Assembly (NCBI GenBank): GCA_947044405.1
Contig: CAMRHE010000035.1
Span: 6,297,501 to 6,361,500 of the forward strand
Direction of reading: 5' to 3'
Length of the DNA stretch: 64,000 nt
From: Leptodactylus fallax
Taxonomy: Eukaryota > Chordata > Amphibia > Anura > Leptodactylidae
The position numbers were made by a program, and so were the translations under genes. Of this stretch, positions 1 through 11,769 are shown in pieces. The notes beneath the pieces are model-generated. The model worked only from the letters and a program-made list of their open reading frames with translations. It was not told where the DNA came from and ran no database searches. Position 1 is the stretch's first letter. Every line of letters starts with the position of its first letter.

Positions 1-399
1 ATTGCACACCATTTGTTTCATAACAACTGCGCGATATAAATACAGAATTTTGTCATTCACTTCTATGGGATAAAACAGTATTTACATTGCATAGCAGCTG
101 TGAATCAGGCAGTGTGCATTTTAAACAATGAAGGGGTCACATGTCACATCAGCCCTGCGGCCCCTTTAAACTGATGATCGGCAGGGGTCCCAGTTATCCA
201 ATCCATAAAATTTCTTTTTAATGACCTATACTTTAACATGGTTTTACAAAATATTTTTGAATTTTATTTTTTTATTGCTTAGTTTCATTTTGTTCAGTTT
301 AACTCGATTCCAGTCAACACTATTATATTTGGGTATAGTGTGCGTAGAGGGCCTGGACCAAAGTTTGCAACAGGTCCATATGAATGTAGTTATGCCACA

Positions 400-1130
400 G
401 CCCTGACATTTGCTTATTGGATATTTCCATACTCAGGAAAAATTGTATAAAAAATTGTGGGGTGCATATTTTCCTCTAGCTCCTTGTGAGAATTAAAAAT
501 TTGCAACATTTGACCCATGGGGACAAATTGCTCACAATAGTCCTTGGTAAATTTGTTGAGCAATGTGCTCTCTAGGTCCTTTAGGTCCTTTAGTCATTTA
601 CCTTTGAGGCTCACCAAATGTGTCATGACAACTGAAAATCTGCCCTTCAAAAGTCCAGTGGCTATTCTTCCCTTCTGCATTCTACTATATGCCCAAACAG
701 CAGACTATATCTACATGTGGGGTATTTCCATACTTGGAAAAAATTGTGCATCAAATTTTGAGATGTATTATTAAAAAAAAAATTAGATTTCTAAATTACA
801 CCTCCATTTTGCTTTCATTTCTGTGAAATGCTTAAAGGATTACATCCTAAATGCTGTTTTGAATAGTTTGAGGGGTGCAGTTTTGATAATGGGGTGATTT
901 CTGGGTGTTTGTACTATACAGACATTTAAAATGTCATTTGAACTGTGGTCCCTAAAGAAAATGAGTTCTTAGAATTTTCTTGTAAATTTGGAAAATTGCT
1001 GTTAGATTTGTAAGCCTACCATAAAAATTAAATTACATTTAAAAGATAATGCAAACATAAATCAGAGATATGGTAAATAATATTTTGTTTGTTATGTCAA
1101 AATCACTTGGTTAAGTTAAAGCTTTCCAAA
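400..1130. repeat. diverged copy of a dispersed tandem-type repeat
   Basis: This stretch shares ordered blocks with 58750-59830. They include a motif resembling ...TTCTGCATTCTACTATATGC at 676-695, a GTGGGGTATTTCCATACT block near 717 and a GGGGTGCAGTTTTGATAATG block near 871. No coding potential is visible; open frames here are short. It looks like an old copy of a non-autonomous repeat common in frog-type genomes. The family name is not known to me. The first 400 bases hold nothing I recognise. Confidence 0.45.
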
Positions 1131-1159
1131 GTTATTAACAGATAAAGTAACCCATTTTA

Positions 1160-1466
1160 AAAATTGCGGAAACACTGTGGCAAAAAGTGCTGTGTTTTAC
1201 AGTACCTGCAAAGCGCATGGGATTCTGGCTAATCCCATCCACACATTGCAGAAAAAAATCGGAAGCAGAAAAACTGCATTTTTGAATATCGCAATGTGTC
1301 AATTATACCTGCAGAAATGCTGGCGATTTCCATATACGTATAATAATGGCAGAAAGTCTACAGAGGAAAACTCAGCAAAAATGCAATGAAAAATGCTGCA
1401 GAAAAAACGCAATGCGTTTTTTTTAACTGTTTTTTTCTGCATTTCTCTATGTGGGGCCTTAGCCTA
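1160..1466. repeat. short dispersed repeat, 'CCCCACAT' family, copy 1
   Basis: It shares ordered blocks with three other places in the window (7788-8096, 32131-32452, 39430-39806). These are a GCGGAAACAC/AACGCCGTGG-type start, GTTTTACAGT near the front, the block ATTATACCTGCAGAAATGC near 1303, a GGAAGC/AGAAAGTC block, and an end of the type TATGTGGGGCCTTAGCC. This is a non-autonomous dispersed repeat with no coding content. Confidence 0.6.
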
Positions 1467-2435
1467 AGACTGCCTAATTTTGCCTGGATTTTGCCATTTT
1501 ATTTTTATCTATTTATTATGCTTACTTGCCACGGTGATTTTACAGTGAAAAATGATGCTGAATGTATCCTTATCCTTACCCTATAACACATTTCTTTTAA
1601 ATCAGCCATTCTCTTCTAGATATGTTTTATTGCTGTATGTCCTATTTTCCTCTTCATTTTTTTTTAAGTACATAAACATAATGTGATTTCTCCTGATTGG
1701 TGTAAAGAAAGTTATATCATGAAATATTTGTTAAGCAGACCCCAAAAAGTTGCATTGAAAATTAGACATGCTAAACCAGACAATAGGCAAAGTCCGGGAT
1801 CTATTGTCCAATTAGCACATTAAGCACAAACAAAAAATCCTCAAATTACTTGTTTAATAAGTCTTATTTCAGCAGCTACAGATTATATGGATGCTAGTTG
1901 CCGTATATTAACCTATTCTTTCGCAGTCCATTCCTCCAACAGGTTACATCTTGAGAATTTCCTATGGAGAAAACCTATGTGATAACTATTGAATAAGTGA
2001 AATGATAGGGAATATCTAAGGTATGTAGGTATATAAAGGTGCAGGTCCCAGAATACATGAATGTCTGATACAGGATAAGATGAGAATGCCTCATGACCTT
2101 TTTGGGTCATGCAATAGTTCTTGTTAAAACACTCCGATAGTTTATTTGTGGAGAGTATTAATGGTTTTACACAAATTACCTTACATTTTTTTCCTGGTTA
2201 CTATATTTAGGGCTAGCTCAGCACCCAGCAAACCCAACCACATGCGACGGGGGCCGACTGCTTGACTGAGAACAGAAAACATCAGTTTTATTACCACAAC
2301 AGTTTGAGTAGGACAGAAATAGTGTTCATGATCAATGTCAGTGCTGGAAAGTATGCTTATGACTCAAGACTTCGATGTATGTATCTGTAATAACACTAAT
2401 GACAATGCGCTTCGAGTTTGAGCAGAGCTTTTATT
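1467..2435. other. no gene recognised
   Basis: AT-rich sequence with several homopolymer runs. I see no coding exon, RNA gene or clear transposon here on either strand. Confidence 0.5.
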
Positions 2436-2530
2436 CAAGTTGGCATACACAATCCTGAACAAGACAAGTTTAAAAAGACAAATTGGCAGAAAAACAATTG
2501 ACACAATCCAGGATTGTGTATACCGACTTG
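2436..2530. repeat. imperfect inverted repeat (hairpin)
   Basis: The arm at 2436-2457 (CAAGTTGGCATACACAATCCTG) is matched by its near-perfect reverse complement at 2509-2530, with a loop of about 50 bases. This may be the remnant of a small palindromic element. The surrounding sequence to 3120 and on to 3390 has no recognisable gene. Confidence 0.55.
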
Positions 2531-3129
2531 AAAAAGAGGTCTGACAGAATGAAAGATGCAGACAGTGCCTCTTACTATGAATGACAGCGCCTACTGAAAC
2601 TCTGTGACTAAAGGGTCCACCAAAACCTGATGCCAGCCCTGACAATATTGTTAATAAGCTCTGTAAATGTACAGCAGAGGGATGGCAGAAGCACAGAAGT
2701 ACCAGCTTTATAGTGCAACTGAAACTTTGCCACATACACCAGGACTGGAGCTCACTCTAATACTGCCCGTTTAACCACCCAGATGCCACAGTCAATAAAA
2801 TAATTGTGGTATGCAAATAGGTTGCTATGGCAGTCAAGGGAGGCACCTATGTTGGCGATGTGTGCTCATGGAGGCCCTTAAATAAAAAAAATTGTAGTAA
2901 AGGTTTACATAATTGCCCACACTATAAAAAAATATAAAAGCTAAATAATATCTAATTATAAAATTATAAAGTTAGCCTCACATTATGTCTGATGTACTCA
3001 AATGAAAACTGCATCTTGTTATGCAAAAAGAAGTTCTCATAAAGCATAGATGGAAAAAAAAAAGGTTATAGCTTTTAGAATGTGGCAACATAAAGAAACT
3101 ACAATATTTACATTAGGTTTTGCCATAAT

Positions 3130-3300
3130 AATATTTTTTTTTTTTTTGTTTTAGAGCACCATTATTTCTATGGCGCTTTACATTTTAAGAGGGTTTACAT
3201 ACAAATACAAAATGCACAAATACAAAAACATGTACAATAGACTACCTTACTGACCAACTGGTTCAGTGTGATAGAGGACCCTGTCCACAAGGGCTTGCAG
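3130..3300. repeat. fragment of a dispersed repeat ('GGCGCTTTACATTT' type)
   Basis: A poly-T run is followed by AGAGCACCATTATTTCTATGG, GGCGCTTTACATTT, short AAATAC-rich repeats, and GAGGACCCTGTCCACAAGGG CTTGCAG. This arrangement resembles a widespread frog repeat, recalled from memory. It is non-coding. Confidence 0.4.
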
Positions 3301-3397
3301 TTTTTGATTTGTAACAACATGCAGAATAAAGATAATACAGATATGTCCTTCCCTATCTGTCCACTTCACTGGACATGTCATGTGTGTTATAAGTTAA

Positions 3398-4211
3398 AGG
3401 AGTTTTCCAGGCAAAAAAAAAAAAATCATTTTTCAAAACAGGTCAGTTAGTGCAATAGGTTAATAAGTGCAACAAATACCTTTAACAGTGTTTTGAGTGA
3501 TTTATTAGGTTCATCTGTGAGCTCTTGGCAACCTCTGCATTTGTTTGCATCCCTATCTTCCTGTTCAGGGTTTCCTACAAGTTCCATGATGCCTCACTCC
3601 ACCTCCCTCTCTCACTCACCCCCCGCCCTTTCTCGCACACTTCCCCTCCCTCTCTTACTCACCCCCGCCCTTTCTCGCACACTCCCCCTCCCTCTCTCAC
3701 ACACTCCCCCTTCCTTCCAGAGAATGCCGGCATCCTTTGCATGGCAGATGTATTGAAGGTGGTGTGCGACGTCACTTCCGGAAGTGATGTCACGGCTCCA
3801 CTCTGGACCAGAAGGAAGGGAAGGCAGGTGAGTATTGTGTGCTGGCTTCCCAGTGCACTGCGCATGGTGGCTTTCCGACACTATTGCGTGTGCATGAGGG
3901 AGTGGCACACAGAAAGTACAGGAGGTGGCCTTCAGAGGATGACACGTCGGCCCGGGTCCAGAGGAAATTGTAAGTAGAATGGGGCTGGGGGGGCGAGGCC
4001 TTTATACTAATGTAACGGGTCAGTATATGGATTACTCCGAGGACCCGTTACGTCAGCGGAAAGGTAAAAAATGTAATATATGTAGGTTACATGGCCTACA
4101 TATATTACTGACAAAGTATACAATATTTAAAAAAAGGATATAATACAAAGTTGGAGGGGGTGGCAAGGGGGACTTATATAAAAAAATATTGTATTATCCC
4201 GGGCAACCCCT
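3398..4211. mobile_element. TTAA-flanked non-autonomous DNA element, 814 bp
   Basis: The element is bounded by TTAA at 3394-3397 and 4212-4215. The left end AGGAGTTTTCCAGGC is the approximate inverse of the right end CCGGGCAACCCCT. A TTAA target duplication with short inverted termini is the pattern of piggyBac-type non-autonomous elements; that class assignment is inference. Inside are a pyrimidine-rich minisatellite (3605-3715) and the self-complementary block GTCACTTCCGGAAGTGATGTC near 3770. It has no transposase gene, and its open frames arise from the low-complexity array. Confidence 0.6.
3605..3715. repeat. pyrimidine-rich minisatellite
   Basis: About three imperfect copies of a 35-40-base unit built from CTCACTCACCCCCGCCC, TTTCTCGCACAC and TCCCCCTCCCTC blocks. 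It lies inside the TTAA element and creates apparent proline/serine-rich open frames on both strands that should not be taken as genes. Confidence 0.75.
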
Positions 4212-5479
4212 TTAAGCAGCTTTTCTATCAACTATTCCATATGTATCTTTGTGAGGCCACCCAATGGGGGTAAGTGAATTGAAGCCTATCGAGGCTTTTA
4301 TTAGCGTGACATGATGTTGTGCTGAATTCCTTAACCAAATTGGAAATTAGCTAGGTGTGGACAAATCTGTATGCCACAATAGAACAGACATAAAAGATCA
4401 GGGGACAACCATAACATATATTATTATTATTATTATTATTATGGCTATAAACATTTGCGAGCAGCAGAGCAACAGAGAAAGCAGCAAGCAACACATTTAA
4501 AGTAAGTTATGCTGTTCTGTATATATAAGAAAAGTGCAACTAAGTCAAACTAAACTACGGCTAAGTCAAACTATACTTTTAGGAAATAAGAACACAAAAG
4601 TTCACATTAGCTAGCAGCTACAGTAATCCTATATTCTAGGCTTCAATTTAATGATAAGCACCTGCTTTTTGTACATTATATTTACTTTGATATTATCAGA
4701 GATTGTTGGCCTGTGCTTAGGATTTTAATGCAGAGAAAGAAAATGCACCAAGGATTACAAAAGATGAAACATTTGTAATGTTTATTATTTGTATATGTTT
4801 ACCTTGAAAAGCTAAAAACACATCTATTATGTATGAGATTAGCAATCATATTCTCTTCCTGGAAGCAATGTAAGCTAGGAATAACAGCACATTTCATACT
4901 GTACCTGTAAATGTTATTTCTTTCTATTCAATGCATTTATAAACAAAATGAAGCACTCATCAAAATGAGTTTTAAAGGTGCCGATGTACTCATTTATGAA
5001 ATTTCTTTTGCTTTTAGTTTGTACTCTTCACATGCACTTATGCTGACTGTCCTGCAAACATGAAGTATATAAAATAAGCCACATTGTATGACATGTTAAC
5101 ATGGTTACAAATAAATTGGAATGAGCATAAGTTAAACAAGAAGAAATCCCTTAGCAATGCATATAAATATTACAAACCCTAATATGTTACATAGTTTCGT
5201 AGTACAGTTAAAAAAGACAAGAGAAACCAAGGGATGGGAATGTCCCCTTGATCAAACTGATACAAAATACACGTCAGAATTGAGTTCTCGTCTTTCTACT
5301 GTGAGTTCACAGTGCTTTTCGGTTTAGTATAATGGCTATTTCTTTTTTCATTTAGGCCCAAAATATCCAACAGTGCAAAAAATAGGCTACAGTGTCTAAC
5401 TTGAGGTTTTTGTTTTTTTTTAGTAAAACATAACAAAATATAATAACCATCATAATAACTAAACATTCCTACAATATAA
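4212..5479. other. no gene recognised; (ATT)n microsatellite
   Basis: AT-rich, intron-like sequence. A short ATT microsatellite lies at about 4419-4442. Near 5185-5280 a block beginning TATGTTACATAGTTTCG resembles a common frog repeat, recalled from memory. No coding exon is seen. Confidence 0.5.
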
Positions 5480-6480
5480 AGGTTAAAGGCAAAATACACA
5501 TAGAAGGAGGGGGAACAGAGGGAAGAGAACCAAAGGCATGTCATAGTGTAGTACCCAGAAATCATCTTGGAAGGGAGACCACATGGTCAAGAGGTCCTTT
5601 TGGATCCAGTAAACATGTGTTTAGTAATAATGTCAGATATGACATATTCCAGACTTTCTTAACTCTCATCCAGAGATCTAAAGTAAAGTGAGGGGTTGTT
5701 TGCTTCCAGCTATCAAGCATCTGGCTGCTATGAGGATGCATTAAAGCAGCCTATTTTTGACCCATAAAAAAAGGCTGAGACACTGAGGAAATAAAACAAG
5801 GGATGCAGGGGCTATGGATATGGATCCCCATGACTAATTTCATAAGAGTCTGAATGTCCTATCAGCAGACCTTGATCAGAAGACAGGAACAAAGTATGTG
5901 TATGTGTACCTGATGCCCCACACCTCCAAAAAGATATCTGGCATATTGGTGTAAATCCTATGAAGTAATGATGAATTGTGATATCAAACAGTACTTTGTA
6001 TTGTTTTCTTTGCAGCATTTGCACAAAGAGGTGTTACCTGCCAGTCTCCAGATAAATTTGCACATTTGCTGGTGAGAGGAAAGTCACCAAAAAAGGTTTC
6101 CCATCGAGTCATATAGTAGTGCCCAATGGTAGTATTGAGATCTATGTCTAGTGAGATTACATAGATATCAGAGATTCTGAGATCCTCTCATAGAAGGGCT
6201 TTTCAAAAGATGTGGGCGAACAGACTAAACTGGAGTTATGAAGAGAATGGCAAATTTGAAGATAATCGTAGTAATTTGATTTGGATTGTAGCTGATGAAA
6301 TGGATAAATTTTCAACATTCTATATTCCACTATATCAGCAAACCTAAATAGGTTTCTTTCATACCACAGTTTGACTATATTGTGCCTATCAGGAGTTTTG
6401 CATTGTATAAGAATGATGTCATTGGAGATTTGTCAGGTACTAAAGGGAATTTTTTTTATACAGGTCTGCCCAGTTTGAAT
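5480..6480 (-). mobile_element. decayed L1/Tx1-like LINE 3' region
   Basis: Read on the minus strand in changing frames, the sequence gives pieces that resemble the C-terminal part of an L1/Tx1-type ORF2. These are a FEKPF...RISE stretch (about 6170-6220), a tract with FWRCG followed by GTHTHT (about 5895-5935), and LIAARCLIAG (about 5700-5730) followed by WSPFQDD. The order fits the region after the reverse transcriptase, where L1-type proteins have a Cys-rich block and then an AARxLIA block. It is heavily mutated, with stops and frameshifts. The assignment rests on pattern recall only. Confidence 0.45.
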
Positions 6481-7787
6481 TCATGGCAGACCACAGCCAT
6501 TTCAGACTAAAAGAAGTCATTAATCTCTGAGATAAGAAGTTTGGGAAGGTCTTTCAGGTATTGTTGGCAGGCAGGAAAGGCCACCAGAGAATCACTGGAG
6601 TGGAAGTCTGGAGTTGAGCCCCAGGGGTCCCTGGCTGATCGGACATAAGGAGTAAGGGGTTCATTCCTAAGTCTTACTATTCTGGATTAGAAAACTTGGT
6701 AGTACAGTAGTAGGGAATTAGTTAGAGCTGTTTGGCAAGTTTGGAGGCTTAGAGGGTATATTGTCAGGGGAAGATGCAAGATAATGGGTTCAAGGGCTCA
6801 CACCCAAAGCTGCTATGATATGTGGTAGAATTTTACGTGGAGATGTTGTAGAGTGCCTCCTGCACAAATTCTCTAATTTTAGGATAGAGGGTTTTTGGAG
6901 GGGCCAAAGTTACACTGCTCTGCTCCTCTGGCAGAAAACTCTGATAGTGACTACTCCTCAAATGATAAGAAGTCCCAGCGTTGCAGCTGGGGAAGCCCTG
7001 ATGAAGTCCACAGTGTGCAGTATTGAGGGAAGATAGCGCCCATACCTGCTTACAGTATAGTGAGATAGTGGTGAGAGCGGAATGGAGTCAGGGTGCCCTT
7101 TGTCGACATACAACGCTCATCAGGCCCTAGTCTGGGTAAAGGATTCCATTAGCACAACATTCCAAAAGGCTCCTGAGATGTCCCACAATCGTGGGATTCC
7201 AAGGATTCTTTTAGCTACAAGCAGGGCATGTCGGTGTCTTCAGCCCCCATTTGGGACCTTTTCTACTTTTGGTGGCCAGGATGTGGGGTGACTAGCTCCT
7301 TTTATATAGCAGCAGGCTCTGGAGCTGAGGAATTATAAAGCATGTCCATCTTATATGGCTGCTGGACACACCCCACCAAGGGCTATATTGATGGTATTTA
7401 CTGACACTACAGAACTTTATTTACTCTGTGATTTACTAAGTGATAAATTATACTTATAGATTCATACCTCATTTATGTCAAACTTACCATATATATTTCT
7501 GGCCTCTTTTTAACATGTTGCCCTCATTTATCAAAACTGTCTTAAGAGAAAAAAATCCATGTTACCTATAACAACCAATTACAGTGAAAATGTCATTAAA
7601 ACAGTGCATAATTGATAATCCTTCCAATAATGATACATTGCCCAGAAATATTTATCCATAACATAATTTTTGTTGGCTTGGAAGATATCCAGAAATAGAC
7701 TTATGTACAGTATTTATTTATTATCTGCCATTACTCTTTTTTGGGGTTTGAACAATGACATATTTTGAGGCTAGGAAAAGTCTTTCC
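6481..7787. other. no gene recognised, possibly more LINE remnant
   Basis: Unique-looking sequence. The first part may continue the LINE remnant on the minus strand, but I cannot support individual motifs. An apparent QGCPLS-like string near 7085 on the plus strand has no matching context. Confidence 0.4.
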
Positions 7788-8096
7788 AAGGCCCCACACT
7801 GAAACACAGCATTTTTGGCTGCTGCAGAAACGCAGGGAAAAAAACAAACGCTGAGTTTTACAGTATCAGCAAAGTTAATTATATTTTGGTCTCATTCACA
7901 AGTTTCCGGAAAAAAAACAACTATGGAAAAGCTGCTTCTTCAAAAAATGTGTATTTTTTAACAACACAGCATATTAATTTTAGTTGCAGAATTGTAAGCG
8001 TTTTCTCTATAGATTTAATTGGGGAAGGAAAAAAGCAGAGAAAAAGGCAGCAGAAAAAAACTGATTTTTAGTTGGGATTCGCTAAGTGGGGTATTG
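7788..8096. repeat. 'CCCCACAT' family repeat, copy 2
   Basis: It starts GGCCCCACACTGAAACACAGC and ends near GTGGGGTATTGGCCTAAG. It keeps the ordered blocks of the family described at 1160-1466, including GAGTTTTACAGTA near 7853, but is more diverged. Confidence 0.45.
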
Positions 8097-8545
8097 GCCT
8101 AAGACTAGAATCACATATGCAGTTTTTGTTCCAGTTTTTGGTTGAGTTTTTTGAGCCAAAGGCAGCAGTGGATTTAAGAGGAATGGGGAGTATAAAGGAA
8201 GGGCTTATAGAAATGTAAAAGAAGGACTCATGGGGCTGGATCGACTTCTGGCTTTGGCTCAAAAATCTATATAACAAAACTATACCTCAACCTGCATCAA
8301 AAACTGCCTTTGGCTAAGGCCATATATTGCAGAAAAGCTACGTTTTGTTACAGATTTTGCTGAGGTTTTTTGAGCCAAAGCCAGGAGTGGATTTTTGCAA
8401 GGAGAAGTATAAGTGCTTCCTTTATATTTCCCATTCCAGCTGAAATCACTTTTTGCATTTTTCAAATATCTGGATTTTTGTAAGAGTATTAAAACACAGT
8501 AAAAAGAATGTAAATTTGTCATCACTGAGATCATACTAAACTGAA
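8097..8545. repeat. repeat with duplicated and inverted TTGAGCCAAA blocks
   Basis: Blocks of the type TTTTTTGAGCCAAAG occur at about 8146 and 8367, and the inverse, CTTTGGCTCAAAAA, near 8252. Each is next to CAGNAGTGGATTT-like sequence or its inverse. This suggests two adjacent, partly inverted copies of a short non-autonomous repeat. It is non-coding. Confidence 0.45.
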
Positions 8546-8599
8546 GAATATAAGGAACATGTCAGTTTTACTACACGAAACCTGTAAGAAGATGTTGCA

Positions 8600-8800
8600 A
8601 ATGCAGTTTTTCTCTAATACCGCCCTATTCTGAAATTTTTTTCCAGCTTCCCAGTACATCTTATGGAATATTAAATGGTACCATTATAAAGTACAGTTTG
8701 TCCCACAACAAAATAAGCCCTGGTACAACTTGTGAACAGAAGAGGAAAAAAGTTATGGCTTTTGGAATGTGAGGAGTAAAAAAATGAAAATGAAAAAAGG
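8600..8800. repeat. partial copy of the 14959-16111 TTAA element
   Basis: It follows the right part of the 15.0-16.1 kb element in the same orientation: GCAGTTTTTCTCTAAT, then TTCCAGCTTCCCAGTACAT, then AAAGTACAGTTTGTCCCAC, then AAAAGTTATGGCTTTTGGAATG. The left part and the terminal TTAA are missing. It is non-coding. Confidence 0.55.
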
Positions 8801-10740
8801 TTGCTTTGGGAGGGGTTAACGGTTTCAAACCAGACAGTGTAATATGAGGAGACACCCACACATGCTTAAACATATCCTAACCAGGAGTTTTATTCCCATT
8901 TCTGACCAGGCAATCAAAAGACAGAGAAAGACATTTCTCAGGTTTCTGCAGATAAAACTACTGTTGTATTTTCTTTTTTGTTAAGATACAGTAGTAAACT
9001 AAATTGCTCTGTAGTGGCTTTATTGTATGTAGCACATAAGAAAATAGTGATTGTACCTGAAATTGTTGATATATGTACATAATCAGTATCAGCAAATAAG
9101 TGCAATCAATAAAATGTTCTAAATTAAAATACATATAAAATATATGCAATTGCTCTATACAGTATATATGGGTTTTAGTTTCCATATACATATTTATGAT
9201 TTTACAGTGGCAATGGAAAAGGTACCTCCCCAGGAAATTGAAAATAAGGGAATTAACTCCAGATTCTTGTAGCTATGACTTGCATTCATAAGAAAATAGA
9301 TATGTATGACCCATGGTGTACATTAAGTCAATTCTATATTAGACTAATAAAACAAAAACAAATTGTAAAAAAAACAAACTAAACATTGTCACCACAGGAT
9401 ACCACTCTATAGCGAATGCTAAAGACAATGACCAAGGGTTGTTACGTCTTTGTAATTGGCCAAAGCCTCAGTGGTGCAATTCTCTAAAATGTAGCCTCTG
9501 TTCCTGTAAATATTGTATTGAGTTTGGCTGCCGTACGCAGAACACATTGCATTTTTGACATAATGGTGTGCCATAAAAATACATATTTTAGCAGATGTCA
9601 GGAATTAAAATGAGACAACAATATTGTTTGTAATTATAGTTCACGTAGGTGCATCTCTGCCCTGCAGACACATCATTTTTTATTCATTATGGTAAAAAGA
9701 CCATTTTCACTCTTTGTTTTGGATTTTATAGCTACAACCGATCAACTAATTCCCAAAGCTGCTTTTATGAGGCAGTATTTTATTATGGATTACTATGCTG
9801 GCTCATATCACTTATATACTTGTAATACCAAATATTATAACGTTTTTGCCATAATATATATCATATAACAAATGTATATACCATATAACAAATATATCAT
9901 TTTAATAAGAGGTATAAATATATATATTGTATATCTTCACAGTTCACAGTGCACAATTTAAAAAATGTATATTTTGAACGGAGTCTGTCAGCAGTTTTAA
10001 CCCTGCTAACCTGTTGTGTAGAAGCTTTTAAAAGTGGCATGACCGAAAGGGATAACTTTTAACAACTACAATGGAGTCTGTTGCAGGAAAATAGTGATGC
10101 AACCAGCAACAGTACCAAGTAGTGGACAGAATAAAGTGCTTTGAGGGCTCCTGGTTACTCTCCTCTGCAGTTGATTGACATCTTCTTTGTTTTCCTTAAC
10201 AAAGTTTGTAAAGCAGCTAAAATCTGTCCAGCATACAAAGGAATATTGTACTGGCATCTATCAATTTTCTATCCAAATGCATAGCCTCCAGAACTTTATT
10301 CGCTGTTTAGGATTTTAACTGCTTCACAAGCTCTGTCAAGGTCCAAGATAGCAATGAGTATGTTAATCACCTGCAGGAGAAGAAGATGGGTGGGGTTTTT
10401 CTACAGAGTAGCAGAACATAAAACCAATAGTTCCAGCCAATCGTTCCGCCATGCCCCTAAAGCACTTTTTTTTCTAATTTACATATCAGGAAAAATGTGA
10501 TTTTTGTGCAAATGAAGGTAAGAGTCAAAAGAATAAAGGTATGAGGGTGCTTGAGAGACTGTCCACTGCTAGGTACTGAGGCTAGTTGGCTTTCTATTTT
10601 CCTGCTGAAAGATGTCCTATAAAGACCAGGCCAATTTTCATTGTTGTTTTTTTATGTTTTCAACTCCAAACTTCTTATTTTTCAATTGAGATAGCTTGGG
10701 CATGGTTTTTGTGGAACCAGTTGTATTTTGTATATAATAT
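8801..10740. other. no gene recognised
   Basis: AT-rich sequence with TATATA-rich tracts near 9120-9190 and 9840-9930. No exon, RNA gene or structured repeat is supported. This is intron or intergenic in character. Confidence 0.5.
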
Positions 10741-10889
10741 AAAGTGTCTGTATATAATATAATGAGAAAAGGTAAAAAAAAAATATTTGTGTGGTGGAAC
10801 ACAATACTGACTTTGTGTTTTGGGGGTATTATTTATTCACGCTACAGTAAAAATGACATTAACTTTATTCTGTGGGTGAGTATGATACA

Positions 10890-11760
10890 GGAATGTCAAG
10901 GTCCCACCAGTGGAATTGCTTCTAGGGACCCACCATCAGGACCCCTGCTGATCAGCGATACCGAGACAAGGCGGCTAAAGGTAATAACATGCCGGGAGCC
11001 ATGCTGCTCACCCGCCATACCATGTGCACCACTGCACTACCTAAACCTACTGCTACACCCTTTATGGCAAGTGAACAGCGTGGCTCCTAGAATTGTTACC
11101 ATAACCTGTAGCCGTACTGTCCTAAGAAAGCTGATCTGCAGAGGTCCTGGCTGTTGTATCATCGCAGATGTAATATTGCTGGCCTATCCTAAGGACAGGC
11201 CATCAATATCAGAAAGATGGATAAATCCTTTGAAGAAGTTGTCCAGGAATTGGAGCAACCCATGTCCAGTGTGGGAGGTGTAAAATAAAAAATAAATAAA
11301 TAAAAACACATACTCACCTGTCCCTGGTGCTCCATTGTTCGCTGCCAGTGTCCATGCAGTCTTGTGCTAGCGCCTCCTTGCTGGGAGTCCTGCACCTCAT
11401 GTAACCGCTAAGACCTATTAGGTACAGGATTTCCAGAAATGAGGTGCCGCCATGAGACCGAACAGACACAGGCAGAGGACAACAGGGTGCTGGGGACAGG
11501 TGAGCATGCTTTTTTTGAAATTTTTTTTATTTTTACACCTCCTTGGCAGCCGCCACAGTGGTCGCTCCAGTTTATGGACAACCTCTTTTAAGGGGTTATC
11601 TAGGCCAAATTTTTTTATGGCCACTTCACTGGTCCCCCCATACGGTGGCCTCTTCACTGGTCCCCCATACTGTATGGGGAACAGTGATGGGGCCATTATA
11701 TTGTGTGGGTGAAGTGATGGGGGCTAACATTCTGTGGGGGGGGGGACATTAAATTGTGTG
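10890..11760 (+). repeat. composite dispersed repeat, plus copy of an inverted pair
   Basis: This about 870-bp composite recurs in reverse orientation at 30000-30870. Shared landmarks are GTGGAATTGCTTCTAGGG, GACCCCTGCTGATCAGCG, CCTAGAATTGTTACC, the CAGAGGTCCTGGCTGTTGTA block, ACTCACCTGTCCC, GAGGTGCCGCCATGAGACC, GGGGACAGGTGAG and the CATACTGTATGGGGAACAGTGATGG block. It is non-coding. The long open frames inside follow the repeat, not a gene. Confidence 0.7.
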
Positions 11761-11769
11761 ATGCATATT

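Noticed and set aside
3493..3977. Proline/serine/leucine-rich open frames on both strands
   Set aside because: They are produced by the pyrimidine-rich minisatellite inside a TTAA element and have no domain or splice context.
7082..7110. A CPLST string preceded by GVR-like codons, resembling the LINE QGCPLS motif
   Set aside because: It is on the opposite strand to the neighbouring LINE remnant and is followed by unrelated sequence. Likely chance.
10744..11283. 179-codon open frame
   Set aside because: It runs from unique sequence into the dispersed composite repeat that recurs inverted at 30 kb. There is no domain and no conserved start.
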